DNA of 64,000 bases from Ricordea florida (Eukaryota; Cnidaria; Anthozoa; Corallimorpharia; Ricordeidae): assembly GCA_949710005.1 (NCBI GenBank), contig OX453275.1:32778218-32842217 (forward strand), written 5' to 3'. This document shows, in pieces, positions 27,101-42,100 of the stretch. A program made the translations under genes and the position numbers. The notes below the pieces were generated by a model. It made no database searches. It was not told the DNA's origin and worked only from the letters and a program-made list of their open reading frames with translations. How positions within the stretch are numbered: the stretch's first letter is position 1; every line of letters begins with the position of its first letter.

Positions 27101-30100
27101 GACCTCCGAGAATTCGTGAGAGTATATGTTCTCTTCGTCCAGCGTAACAGGGTCCTCCACAGACCGCATGAGATTGTCGATTCTGAGTTGTGTGAAGGGC
27201 CTCTTGAAACGAATATCCTGCAGGAATACGATACCAGGTCCTCCAAACGACGACGAACTTCCACCAAACGCCAAATAGGTCCCTCTGTAGGTGTTCCGAT
27301 TTGCATAGATGGCAATTTTCCCTCCAGACCCACCACCGGCATTGCTTCCCCCTCCATTACCACCGTTGACATTCAAGTCACCGTAACCTTGGACAAAACG
27401 AACGACATAAACCAATGAATTTTTTTTAAAAAAAAGATGGATCCGTTATGGTTTTCAACAATATGGCTATCACGAGAGAAAATTGAACACAACCCTGATG
27501 AGATTGTTACACTGTGCCCACCTATAGTTCCCCCTTATAAAGTCTTAGCTTTATATCAGTTAAAACTGATCGTTCTTAGAATGTTATTGGCTATAAAAAG
27601 AGAATCGCACTTACCTAAGAACACATCAGTTCTGAAGTATAGACTTCCTCCACTCCCTCCTCCTGCGCCACTTCCGTCAGACGCGCTTCCACCCGCTGCT
27701 GTTATAGTTCCATCATTAATGAGCGAGTTGCCCACATCAATTATAACATACCCCCCACCGCTTCCACCAATGGCTCCACTTCCTGGACCGCTTGCACCCC
27801 GGCGACCAGACTCGGTGGGTTGATATAGAGACCCGTAATATGAACCACCGGCGGCACCCCCATAGCCTTTTCCACCGTTACTAGCGTGTCCTGCTCCTGC
27901 TCCCCTTGGAAGGGTGGAAACTTCGGTGGATGGTACAGCCTGTCGCGCCTGGTTATCACCAGCAGCACTGAGTAGCCCTCCTGTCTCTACATCCAAGGAC
28001 GAAGTGAGGATCTTTAAGAGGTGAGCTTCAAGGGAAGCATGAAACTTGATATTCAAGAAGCCAATCACCATCTTCAGTTCCATTTCATCTTCCATCGTTG
28101 TCGTACTCCCGCTGAACAGCTTCATGTTTGAGAACATAAATGTTCCCGGTGGCTCGTTGTCCCTTGAGGTCCTAGAGCCCTTTTGAAGTTTTACAACCCG
28201 TCTTTGAGTGACGTAGAAATTTCGTATACCATTTAAAGTTCCGTTACATTGTAAAGCAACTGCGCCATCACCGACTATGTAAGCGGTTGTTGCCATAACA
28301 GCTTCCGCGCCACTATCAATTCTGAAATTCACAGGCGTCTTCGTGGTTGTAAGCTGTGCTTCTACCACTTCGATAACCCCTTTGTGATTCTGATAAAAAT
28401 GTAGGAGTCCGGAGCGGTCACCAAAGAGTTTCCGGATATTTAGAGTTAATGGACTCTGTTCATCATTAGAAACCTGAATCATTCGAAGAGAAGCATTGCG
28501 CTCAATATGAAGTTCATCAAAGTCATAGGATACTCTACTCTCATTAATGGTAACATAGTTCTCCCAGTCTTGACCTTGGTTGTCGATTCGTAACTGATTG
28601 TAGGATAATTTGTAGCGTATATCCTGAATATACACAGTGCCGGGTCCACCGGGTTTTCCGCTACTTGTCGAAATCGCACCTAAGGCCTGCAGAGTTCCAC
28701 GATATGAAAATTGAGTCTTCTGATGGATCGCAATCCGGCCACCAGCACCACAACCACCGGATGAATCTCCACGTCCACCATTCGCAGACAGAGTTCCTGT
28801 CCCAGAAAACGTGGTTTCTATGGATATGTGCAAGCTGCCACCACTCCCTCCCCCTGCTTTTGATCCGTCGGATGCATGACCCCCATTTGCTGTTATAAAT
28901 CCATCATTCTCTAGAGTATCAGTAACAATGAGTATAACCCCACCACCCTTGCCAGCCGTATTTGAAGCACTTCCATCTCCCCCAGGACTCCCGGGTTGCT
29001 CAGGTTCATAGAGTGTATCATATGGAATGCCTCCACCTAAACGATTATACCCACTTCCACCAGAGCTTCCGTGTCCTCCGCCAGAGCCTCCGTTTGTTGA
29101 CATTCTTCCACGGCCAACAGAAATGTCATCATCGTCGATACTGGCGCTTGTTGTCAGTGTAGCTCCACGTCCAATAAGAAGGGTTTTGCATTTGATATTA
29201 ACAAGTTTCCCACGAAGTACAACTCCATTCTTCATGTCTAATTTGCCAACACTAAGCTTCAAATTTAGCGGAGCACCAAAGTCAGAACCACTCTTTAATG
29301 TTACACTAGCAAACTGCTGTGTTCCTGGATCACTTTGAAAGACAAAAGTCTTGCCGTCCATCAAAGCTGTCTGTGATGTAACTCCAAATTTGACGGTACT
29401 TCCTGACTCAACAACCAGGTGTCTAACATTCGATAACCTACCATGTAGGGTCAGCGTAGCCCCATCTATGGTAAGATTCGAAGCCACTACCAAGTTTGCG
29501 CCTTCCTCCACGAAAATATTAGTTGTTAGAGTCAAGTGGCTCTCCTTTGCTTCAAGAACTTCAGCGAGTAGCGTCTGGTTTGCTCTGATGGCAATTTCGC
29601 CAACTCCATCAGAAATAAATTGTGTCACTTTGACTGTTTGAAGACGTCTCTGTAAGTTGTAAATTTCAAATCGCGAAGATCCTTCAAGTCTTAGTTCGTC
29701 GAAAAAGAAATCAGCAATGCCCGGCTCATACAACACAGACTGCGGTTTGTCACCAGATGTTAGACGATTATCAATCCACAGACGTTTCCGAGGGATACGA
29801 TTGTTGTTGTCTTGGATGTAAACCGTTCCTGCAGCACCAAGTTGTTGTCCGTCTCCACCCCGAGAATGCAAAGCCCCTTCAAAGCTCATCTCTTTCTGTA
29901 AGTAGACTCCAATACGCCCACCACTACCTCCACCCCCCTGTGCATTTCCCTCTCCACCATCGGCAGTTAAAACACCATTACCGAATATGTCTTCTGCAGT
30001 GATCCAAATACTTCCACCACTTCCTCCACCACTGTTGGAAGCCTTCCCATTGATTCCGCTCACTGATATTGTACCTTCAAGTCGTAATGACTTCACAACA

Positions 30101-33100
30101 GTTAAGTGTAGATATCCACCACCCTCCCCTCCAGCACCGACGGTAGAACTACCACCCCCGCTTCCAGTAGCATTTGGATTGTAAGCAGAGCCATACCATG
30201 TACCAAAATTTCCAGTACTCATTCCACCAAAGCCACCATATCCACCACCTGTTCCAGAATTCTGAAATCGTCCACCTGCACCTGGCCCGCTCTCACTTGC
30301 ATGGCCTTGTCCAGATAGATCTAAAGTCGCTCCAGAGTGCAAGACAACGTCAGAAGCTCTAATGTCAAGCCAGCTGCCTTTCATAATCGCCCCAAAATTT
30401 AGCTCCAGTCTTCCAACTGTAAGTGGGACTTTCTTAAGCTTTGCATCTTCAAATGAAAATGATGCATCATTCTTTATTCTTAAAGAGGAAAATCTGTATT
30501 CTCCACGCTCTGTTATAAAGGTATATTTACCATCAATGAAGCGAGCAGTTCGTGCTGAATTTGAGAACTGTGCCTTCCTATTTGCACCAATTATCATGTC
30601 AAGGATCCCAGTTAATGTGCCTTTGATAATATTGTCACTTCCAAAAAACGTCACAACGTCGGGAATGCGGAGTTCCCCTTCACGATCAATATGAAAGCTA
30701 CAGAAAGGTTGAAGATAGGGAGACTTTGACTCAGCAGTAAGGACCACATTGTCTTGCACGTGAATAATGCTATCAGAGTCCGTCAAGAGCTTATCAACAT
30801 TCATATCTTTTTCTAGGTGAAGTATGACCTTTCCATACAACTTTAGTTCCTGGAGATTGTAGGAAGGAACAGACGATTCGTTAAGGAACACAGGGAGTGG
30901 TACGTGGGAGTAAACGCCAGCATTGTCTACGGCAAGCTTTCTCACACGCAGGGCAGTTTGTGCTTCTTCAATATGAACAGTTCCAGCTGAACCACTGTTG
31001 GTGGACGAATTGCCTCCTCGCGCACTAAAGACACCTTTATATTTGTTATCTCCTGTAAGGAGTACAGAAATGCGACCACCTCCGCCAGCACTTATTACCC
31101 CTCCAGCTCCTCCCCGAGCCTCAATTTGTCCACGGCCACTAAATTTTTCTGTTACGGAGATGTCTACACTACCCCCACTACCACCCCCAGTCGTGGTGTT
31201 GTCTCCGCTGTGGCCATTTGAAGATATCACTCCATCAACTACAACAATAGCGGCTTGAACATCTATGATTCCACCTCCAGAACCAAAATCTTTAACTTGA
31301 ACGGATGAGGTACCACCTCCACTTCCAAACTCCGATGCCTTGAACATAGAACCATACACTCTACAGATGTCAGATGTCTCTCCGCCACCGCAGCCTCCAT
31401 GACTACCACCAGAAAGAGTTGAAGACCTACCAGCGGCACGACCAACTCCTGCACGATTTCCCAATCCACTTGCTGATAGAGTGCCACTGAAAGCAACGTT
31501 CAAATGAGGTGTTCGTACCTTTAGGTATCTACCTTCCAATGCCCCACCAAAAGCAACATCAATGGATTCTGACCAAAGCTCTACGGCGACCTTGTTATTC
31601 TGGTCTCCTTCAAATGTAATACGACCTCCACTTGAGACTTTTAACGAGCGAAACGTATATATTCCAGGTTTATCGGTAAACGTTCCAATTAATCCAGTTT
31701 TCGCAATAACAACAAATGCACGTTGTCCGACGTTTACTTCGTTACCACCAATAAGTTTACCAGCGAGGTACAGGGAGGGTGAAGCTACCGTTCTGGTAAT
31801 AAATAGCACTGATGCTAGGTCTAGTGTGGCACCTTCGTCTACAATCATCGCCCAAGGAAAGAGAAATGGTCTTAATGACACGGCTTTGCCTGTTCCTAGG
31901 TTCAGCGTTTGATTGCGGTGTACATGAAAGGTTCCACTTCCATCTCCATCGAGGTTCAGAATTGTAATTTTCATTTGAGCATTTGGGATTGACGCGACTT
32001 CAAGACGAGCTCCATTGACGAGTCTGAGCAAGAGCATCCTGTACGAGATTTTATCCTCATGCATAATCATTGTCTTGGCAACCGTTTCTCTCTTTCCATT
32101 GTCTATTGTTGTAGAGTTTAGGGGAAGTCCCACCTTATACTCCCGGACAAAAATCGTACCAGCGGCACCACATGAACTACCACATCCACCGAAAGCAGTA
32201 ATTTTCCCAACAAAAGATGTCTTATCCGTAACATATAAGGCAACGCGACCCCCAGATCCGCCCGCTGAGCTTGCTCCCTGCCCACCGTTTGACACTATTT
32301 CACCATGACCTTTCAAAGTTTCCGCTCGTATTAAGACACTTCCTCCGCTGGCACCTCCAGTAGAATCATTCCCTCCGTGTGCGCTGACGATTCCAAAGAG
32401 GGTAAAGGTTTTTTTAACTTCTAGATAAACTATTCCGCCTCCGCGGATGTTATTTCCACTGCCAAAATGCTGTGGTGCAAACACCGAACCATACGCTGCA
32501 CCTCCTTGGCTGCCACCACCCGCTCCCCCGTGCCCACACCCACTACCTAAACTTTCAGCTTCACCTGGTCCACCAATTAAACCTCCATTATCAGCGGAAA
32601 TTTTTCCTTGATTGTCTACTATCATGTCATCAGCGGTAATATTCAAAAATTTAATGCCAGCTTCTGATGTTAGAGTTGCGCTCTCGCTAAGGTGTATGAA
32701 GTCCGCCTTGAATGTAACATTCTCTCCAGAAAAAATAAGTTGAGCACCAGTTTCAAGCCAAAGGGAGTCTACATGGAACTGCATTTGCGATGAGATCTTC
32801 TTGATTTTGGCATCAGCGTCAACGTGAATGATAGAACTTTTGAGAAGTCTTAACCTGTCAGTACTCAATTCTCCGGTAGGTAAGAGGTTTAACATTTTGT
32901 TTTCCCCCAACACTGGGTCTGTTGCTTGCAAAAGGCCTGCAATTGTTACGGCAGGAGAGCTTGAACCAGCAAAAATTGATTTAGTGTGACAGTGCAAAGA
33001 GCCACCTTCTTGAATTTCGAGGTCGCAGGCAAACGTACCATATGTTGCTGAAAAATTAAGAATGTCGACCCTACTACCATTTGAGACACTGAATTTGCCA

Positions 33101-36100
33101 GTTCCATCAGTAGCCAGGTTCTTTATGGTCAATGATGGATGTGTCGCTAAGAACGTCTCGTGGCTCTCGATGCGAACTTCATCATACGTGATTGGTGACA
33201 ATGATGCTGGTAAAATGACCGGAGGGTAACCTTTTCTAAGGTTCCGCAACAGCAAGGTTTCGTAGAAAACACCTCGGTGTAAGTCACGTATTAGCACCGT
33301 CCCAGAGGACCCTCCATTCGATCCACTTCCACCGGTAGCATCAAAGTTGCCTTGAAATTCACTACGACCATTTCGTACTGTTATACCGATTCTGCCACCA
33401 CCTCCTCCACCGCCGGGATGAACAGCGTCACCGCCACGTGCTTGGAATGTCCCAGATCCTTGAAGAGAGTCTGATGTTACCATGATACTTCCTCCACTAC
33501 CGCCACCGGACCCTGATGTCCCCCTTCCGCCACTCGCATCGATGAGGCCATCATTAATTAACTGTTTAGATTGAAGTATAATGACACCTCCACCTTTACC
33601 GCGGTATTGAATGCTCCCTCCACCGCGGGAACCATACTCAGTAGGGAATGAGATATTGCCATACAGAGATTGCCTATTGGACTCACCTCCTCCAAGACCA
33701 CCATAACTACCACCACTGTTACTATTTGCTGGAATAACGTTTTCAAAATCAGACGTCTTCGCAAGTAAATTCCCACTCGAGTAGATAGTAAATTTAGAGA
33801 CAGTTAACGTGGTTGTCTTTTCTCGTACGACGTCTGCCTCAATGAACATGGTGGCACCACCCTGGATCTCGAGCGAATTGTATGAATACATACCAGGTTC
33901 CAAAGTACATGACTGACCTGTAAGAAGTACAAAGTTGTCATAGTCGCAGGCGATGAAATAGGTTACGTTATAATGCGTCTCGTTGACAATGATGAACACA
34001 GTTTCATTTGGCGAAATAGCTTTGGAAATATTCTTAAAGACCAAGTATGACTCGTTACTCTTCTTCGAAATGTGTTTTCCCACACCGCAAGGATTGTAAA
34101 GAGTTTTGGAAGCAAGTTCGATTATTTCATAACCATTAGGGCAGTCTTGTCTGTTAAGTGGCGGACCATTATTATGCTCAACTTTCTCCTTTGTATCAGA
34201 AGGGATACCAGATCCGAGGTTTGCTCCATAATCCAGCTGTAAGCGATCGGTTTTCAAGTGTACTTTGTTCGGTGACGTTGTTGTCAAGCTACCGCCATTT
34301 TTTATACGAACAGAGGTTATCCCAACTGTTGATATGCCTTGATCAGGTTTAATCCTGAAACCGGTGTGCCCAGGGTATGTTAGCTCTAACAATCCATCTT
34401 TCTCGATGGTCAAGTATGTCACTCCAACAAGGCTTCCACGAAGACTCACCCGAGTGTCTTTACTGATTACAAAACTAGAAGGAACGGAAAGAGTTCCGCC
34501 ATCTTTTATTTCAGCATTAAAGCTTAGCTCTAAATTAGGTGAAATAACACCAGTTACACCAATGTAAACATCATGATCCGGTTGGACTACAAGCCAAGCT
34601 GTCTTATCACCAGCTATTGCTGAAGTGATAAGGGTCACAGGACTACCAGGTGTACAAGATACCAATGACAATGTGCTGGCTTTCAAAAGTTTGATTTCGT
34701 TAAAGCTAAAATCGATTATCTTGGGATCGCAAACAAGAGTACTGGGGGAATTGAGCGACAACTGACCACTACCCTCCAAAATCAGCTGCGAGTATTCATC
34801 ATCTGGAACGGCTCTTTTGCTATATAAAAACCCAGTTGCACCTAACGTTTTTCCAGCGCCTCCTTGTAGCTTGTGTGCAAAATAAAGGGAAGATGTCTTG
34901 TAGTATATCGCGGCTATACCACCACTTCCTCCGCCACCTGATGTGGCCCCTCCATCTCCCCCACGGACATCAAATAAACCTGTACCATCTAGATAAGTGA
35001 CATTAACAAAGAGGCTTCCACCAGCTCCACCGCCACTTATGGAATCTTTAGAGTTTCCACCTCTGTTGGGAAAGAGTGGGAAATAAACATAGGTTAGCAA
35101 CCTTCAAAATTGTGATGACAGAAGTACTCACCTAGTTAAACACTTGAGTATAATCTACGGAAAATTTCTGAGATAACGAACTAGCTGGAGAAGAAATATC
35201 ATGAATCCAATCTGACAGAAAAAAAAAACAATATAATAAACCTAATCAAAGGCTCCTTCGAGCTACCTCATGGTATGTGGTAATTATTCCATGAAGTGCT
35301 GTCCTTTCCCCCAGACCATAAAGCGTTCATTCCGAATAGTTCGTTTTGTGCACTTTTGCTGCGACTGATCTATTACTCGTCGTCCAAATTGGAGACATGG
35401 TCACTTTTAAGACTTTAAAACCCATTTCTTTCCACTCGAGCATTCCTGAACACATTTCCTGTTCCTTCGCGAGAACTTCAAAAGTGTATTTTGATCAAAG
35501 ATGGAGCGAAAGGAACGAAAACCCGCCTTGACAATCTTTGCGTCGGCCTCGACACAATAGACGCCATTTTGTAAACATGTGCTGCCGCTTTATCTCACCC
35601 GTTCCCCCCACATATGAGAACATAAAACAATTACACGATTTTGTGGACAAAACCAAACCTAGTAGGGGAGACAGGGGGGAACCTGTTTAATTCACATTTA
35701 ATGCGGATTTAATGCATAAGTTAATTGTCTAACGGGAATGGAGTGACCAATCCAACCATCACTATACCTCATGGTATGTACCTCATGGTATGACCTACAT
35801 ACCATGAGGTAAAAACGATAACAATACCAGAAGTATCTCTGCTTCGAATAACACTCACCTGGACGAGATTTCTCCATCATTTGTTAGCGTTCCACTAATA
35901 GTCACGTTCAGAACTCCGCCACCATATCCACTATTGCATTTTGAAGCAGAGCGCCCAGCAAATCCAGCCTTGCCAAAAGCACGCGGACGAAACACTGCAT
36001 CAAAAGGTTCCGTTCGCTTGCTTCCGACCCCTTGACCGCCGTAACCAGAGTGGCTACCACCAGACCCTGCGTAATAAACATCGGCATCAGGACACCTCTC

Positions 36101-39100
36101 ACCATGAGCGTCCATGCTTATTTTTCCTGACTCATCAACTGTGACTGTTTCTGAGACGATGGTAACGTTTCTGCCAAGTAACATTCCACCTGAGTTTACC
36201 AGGAACAGTACAGTGTTTAAGGAATAGTTGGTGTTTCCTGCCACCATTTCTAAGACACCTTCTTTCATGAGTCGAACGGATTGAAACTGGAAATGCATAG
36301 GCTGAAGGTTGCCGGTTGTCAGTGCCCCTGAGTTTGCTCCGAAGGTCACTTTGCACTGAGATATCGTCAAGTCATGAACACCGACAAGATATCCAGCATT
36401 CAGAGACAACGAGTTCTTGTGAAGTATGACTTGAGCAGGAAGTTTGACGTAGCCCGATGGGTAAATCTTCAAGTTTACTGGGATGTAATAATCTGTGTCT
36501 GGTATGGTAAGAAACTGGCGAGGTCCAACGTGGAGAAATCCATAACTGTCACCTTCATAGGTGCCATAAAATTTCTTGAACGTATGCAGCAGGATGGTGG
36601 TGTTATCAGGTTCAATTGCAAGGTGGGCAGAACCTCCCAGCTTTACTTCGTCAACAGTGAGACCTTTGTACATCCGAAATCCAATATCGACATCCAGGAT
36701 GGAGGCTGGTTGGACTGATTTAACAATGTACTCGTTGGACAGCCAGGTGCGAGCACTATCCCTGTTTAGATCGGTGTAATCAGAGATCTCTGCTCTTGAT
36801 GGAGTCCTTCCACGATTGAAAACTTCTAAAATACTGTAATCTTTTGAAGTGTCTCTCACATAAATTGTTCCAGCTGCTCCCGTCTCAACAGACGATTCTC
36901 CTCCATATGCAGAAATTGTTCCTGAGAAATAGGTCACGTTGTAGTACACGGCTATCCTTCCTCCACTTCCACCTCCACCTGCTGCCCCTCCACCAGCACC
37001 GCCATTTGCTTGAATAATTCCCGAGCCATCCAGATTGCTTGTCTTGATGAAAACACTTCCTCCACTGCCACCGCCATTGTCAGAGCTTTCCAAAGCATCC
37101 TTTCCGTTTACTGAAATGATTCCAGCATGCACCATTTGCTTTGTCGTTATCTGAAGTACACCACCTCCGTAAGCCACAGTATCATCGTCTCCGCCTCCAC
37201 CAGAGCTGCCGAAAGCCTCCGGGCTTTGGAAGTCTCCATAAAACGACCCGGTTAATATCTGGGATCTGCCTTGGCCGCCTCGCCCGCCGTGACCGCCACC
37301 AGAAGATCCGTCATAGTGGTAAACTCCAGCCCCAAGTCCTGCACCAGCTACGAAGGCCTAAAAGATAAAAAAAGAAAACATGAGTCCTGGAGGGAATGTA
37401 AATTGATAGTTGATGTGACGTTATGCTAGGGGAAACGCTTCTCCATTCATTCCCTTTCAATGTATTCGGATAAACACTGACGGAAATTCCACAATTATTT
37501 GAATTCAGGGACGTTGAGAATAATACAATGGGTTTACCGAAGCCGCAGAGGTCTCGCCGTCAAATGTATATCGCGTTAGTTGACAAAAGCTTCTTACACA
37601 AAGAAACATTGAGGACGTAAAAGTATTCAGATACAAAGTTCACACTTTGGAATTCGGATTTATAATACCCGCAAACAATAGCAAATTGAGAATTACTTTG
37701 ACAGTTGGAGGAAGTATGGAAGTGAAACTTGGAGTGTTTGATACCAAAGAGTTAACTGTTCATTGCGTCTTTTTTTCCTGGCAAAGCGTCAAAAAGAGTA
37801 AGTAGTAAGAAACTGAAGAAAAACTCTGCGACTTAGGTACCTACGTAGTGACTTCTAAACCAATTGGAAAACCTCATCTACGATCTGCTTTCAACCAAAT
37901 AGAAAGCGTATATTACTATAAAGAGGAAACTATTTCTTATTACCTTGTAATTGAGGTCAATTACACCAGATTGCTCAATGGTGACGGTGGTCGCAACTAA
38001 AGAAAGTCGGTCAGCAGTTAGCACGCCACCACTGCGAATCCAAAGAGACGAACACGTGATTGACAGTCCCTCTTTGTCGCTCTGTATTTCTATCCTTCCG
38101 CCTCCTTGGATCTCGATTTCGTCAAAATTCAGATCTCTGGAACTCTGGTTATTTGACGCAATAAGTTGCCTGTAAATGACAAAAAGGCAGACAAAAGCAC
38201 TTCAACAAAACAATTACATCAAACGGTAAAGGTGCGAATACAAACACGGAGGAAAGAGGTAACTAAAACAGAGACGAGTGGTGTACATTGGAAGGGCCGT
38301 GTTAATTGCCAATAACAGTTAGCGAGACCCAGATCTTTAGTGAATAAAACAAAAACCGAGGCTTTGCTCAATCTCTAGAGGGTTTAGTTTTATGACTAAC
38401 TCTTTCACCGTGAATCATTTAAATACATATTAACGTAGGACAAGTTCAACTTATATAGGTTTTGAACACAAAATATTTTTTAACAAAAGTAGAAGAAAGA
38501 ACGAACAGAAGAGCAAACAAGTGCTAAGCTTCATGTGCTAAGTTTGTATACTCACCTTAAGATCAGCTTTCCATTGTTTCCCACCGTTACATTTTGAGCG
38601 CCACTCAAACTTCCAGCAACTATCATCTTTATCCCATCAATTACTAGATTTTCGGGAAGTTTTAGATCACCTCTGGGATAAACATTAACTCCCCACAGCA
38701 GCTCGGGCTGTTGTCCTGTGTCATCAGACAGTGTCATCTTCAACTCTTGATTAGCTCTGACGTGTAGGATCCCTGAGCGATCGCCACGAATACCTCCGAT
38801 GTCCCAACGAACAGGTGCTTCAGCAGGAGTCGTACGCATGGCAAGTTGTGATTGGCCCCGAATATCAACTCGATCGAACGACATAGCCACTGTGTTGGGT
38901 TCGGGTGTCAGCCAAGTTCGACCTCCATCGTAATCGATGTCAGTGATGTCATCTGTCCAAGGCGAGCCGACATTGTTGTTATCCACAATAAGCTCCTTAA
39001 AATCTTTCAGTTTGTCGTGACGATAAATGGTACCAGCACCACCTGACTCATTTCTACTTCCTCCACCGAAGGCTTCTATCTTTCCAATGAAGGTGCTGTT

Positions 39101-42100
39101 ATCATAATATATGGCAATCCTTCCACCACCCCCTCCTCCTCCATCAGATTTTAGTCCACTACCACCGGAAGCTCGTATGATGCCATTTCCTGTGAATTCC
39201 TGACACGAGAGCCAAACACTTCCACCGCTCCCTCCCCCTGAAAATTGGCTATCGCTATCGTTGCCGTTCGCTCCAATACGTCCGTCTATGTTTATGTTAT
39301 TGCGTGCAGCCAATCTGATTATTCCGCCTCCAGCAACTGATGAACTTCCACTGCCATGAGAAAGGGGACCGCGAGCTGAGCCGTACGACTGACCTGGGGC
39401 CGAACCTTCATTCCCATGCCCTCCACGGCCTCCATGACCTGCACCAGCAGAGTCTGTAAACAAGTTTTAATACGATAGCCATCAGGAAATGAACTTAAAC
39501 TCTTTTACTCCCTAGATCAAAGGTAGTCGTTCTCATAACTTGGTGTGATCTTAAGTGTTTATTCACAGAATTTGATGCTATGTCAACTCAAAATGCTCAA
39601 GTTGATAGATTGTTCAATTCTTCTGATCTGCTTTCTTAACATTGGATTAATATTCAGAGATTTTTTTTTTTAATCAGCTATGGGAGTGGAAGGTTTTAAG
39701 GAAACTATGTTAGGAAAAAGATCAAGAATTAAGATGTCCTAAACATTTTACATTAATCTCGCTTTGGACAATTTCTACTCGTCCTGCCCTATCATTCAAT
39801 CCAAAATATCAGGGTTTACAATCGATGGATAAATCAAATCATGCATGTTTAAGGAAATCGTGAAATTAATTGAGGAACGAACGTAACCAATTAAAATTTT
39901 TTAACCGGTGTAGTCCTCGACGTCGTGGTGGTGTTTTCTTAAGCTCCCTTCTGTACTGAGAATGCTTCACTGGTACAAACTAAAACAATTATTCTCTTCC
40001 ATCTCAGTGAATAGTTGGTTTTGGAATATTTAGCTATATTTACCACCATCCGCCTCGATTTCAGACAATAATTATTATATATTTGTCTATTTACAGTGAG
40101 AAATCGAGAGGTGATTACTTGTGAGATTGAGTGATGAGTGTGTATTTTGTCGTTGTTACCCAAATGTATTGCTTCACATCTAGTCCTATTAAGGGAAATC
40201 ATAGGCCACCAGGACGAGTTCCTGGAGACTGCTCTAAGCAGAGAATAAACGCTGAGTGTAATTCTTATTGCTACAAATCGCTTCCTAAAGGCCCAACTGA
40301 GCGTTGGCGCCAGTATTAGAAAAAAGGGAACCACACTGAAAATACGAAAATTCATATGAACACGATGGGAATCTTTACACACAACTTTACCTTATTCTTC
40401 AGTTCTTGGAAACCTTAAAATATGTTTGAAATTAAAATGTCGATCACCTGAGGTTTGGCCCAGACCACTGTTAGCTCCGTACCCCAGTCCCTCTGCGGTA
40501 ACAACGCCTGACGCCTCCACGTCAATATCGCCAGCACTAATGTTGATCCATTTTCCTTGTACCAGTCCCCCAGCCATTACTCTCAACTTCGCGTCCAGCA
40601 GCAGAGTGACTGTTGGCGAGTCTGTAGTCGTGTCAGCAGCAATAAGCTTTGCACCGTTCATAAGTGTTAGAGAGCTCAAACGTATTGTCTTTTCACTATA
40701 GCCTTCAGTGTGACCCTTAGAATGAAAATCACAGAGCGCAATGTGTCTTCAGTTCAGTTAGAGACATGCGTGCTGGCATACATCCATATTTAAAAGTCAA
40801 AGAACAAAATCAAACTGAAGAACTCACATAATTGGAGCCTTACTTCTTCCTTGAATTAAATTTATACGACAGCTATCATTTTTTTGTCGATGGTCTGTGT
40901 TATTTTGACATCCCCAACCATAAGGAACTAGAGTTGAGCCATCTAAGCCCAGCACCTAGAAAACGTTTGGATCTAGTCTCAGATTAAAAGAAACTCCTCG
41001 GCAGTAAGCTTTAGATAATGCTCACCTTTGCTGTTATGACAAGCTCTGACCCTCCGCCAATTGTTAAGTTATCCATTCCACTGATCTTGCCTTCTAATGA
41101 GATCCTCGGATAGAACAAGTCCTTAAGTAAAACATTCTGGGGAAGGTGGAGAAATCCTTGGTAATATATATGAAAACTCGATGGGAAAAGAGTGGGTGCG
41201 AGATTTATGTAGACTCGGTTGTTTTCCGAAACGTGAATCAAACCACCAAGGTCACCTTCAAGACGGTCAACATGAAGGGTAAACGTAGGTGAATAATGAC
41301 GGAATGCCAGTTGACCCCCTCCACGTAACTGTAACAGGCTAATAGTAAATTCCGTCATGTAATCTGCCAGGAGCCATGCCCGTCCACCGTCGTTAGTTAT
41401 ATCTTTGTAATCTGAAATGTAAAGCTTAGAAGGTCGATAGCCATTGTTATCGATAATCAAAGTCTTGTACGTTGTGTTTTCCGCCAGGAAGACAGTTCCA
41501 GGTCCGCCAGCTTCGTTCCCACTGGAGCCACCATGGGCCGAGTATGAGCCCGCAAATCTTGTGGCTTCATAATGGATAGCTATGCGACCTCCCGCTCCAC
41601 CGCCAGCATCACCGAAAGAGGCACTTGCGACTTCACCCCCATTGGCCAGCAGTTTTCCTTTCCCGAGGTAAAGCGTTGATTGGATAAGAATGCTGCCGCC
41701 ACTTCCACCGCCGGTTCCTTTATTGGTGGCTTCCTCTGCTGACACGTCGAGAAGTCCATCAACTTGCACAATGTACGACGCAGTGAGTTTGATCGCTCCA
41801 CCTCCTGAACTGCCGGGCTATTGAAAAGAACGTTAAATGGAGAAAACGATAACTAAATCTCAAACTTTTCTTTTTCGTACTTTATTACTTAATAACCTTT
41901 TTCCCCTGCGGGAAATAACATCGCAACGGCCCAACGCTACTTGGCTTGGTCACGTGGTAGCTTATGAGACTTGCCCCAACTCAAACCAATTTTCTCTACC
42001 TCCATCGGTGCTGTCCGGCGCCAGGTGGTTAATTTTGAACCTACAAGGTTTTGTCCTTTCTTATTTATAGAGATGATAACTAACTTTTCACCTTGACATA

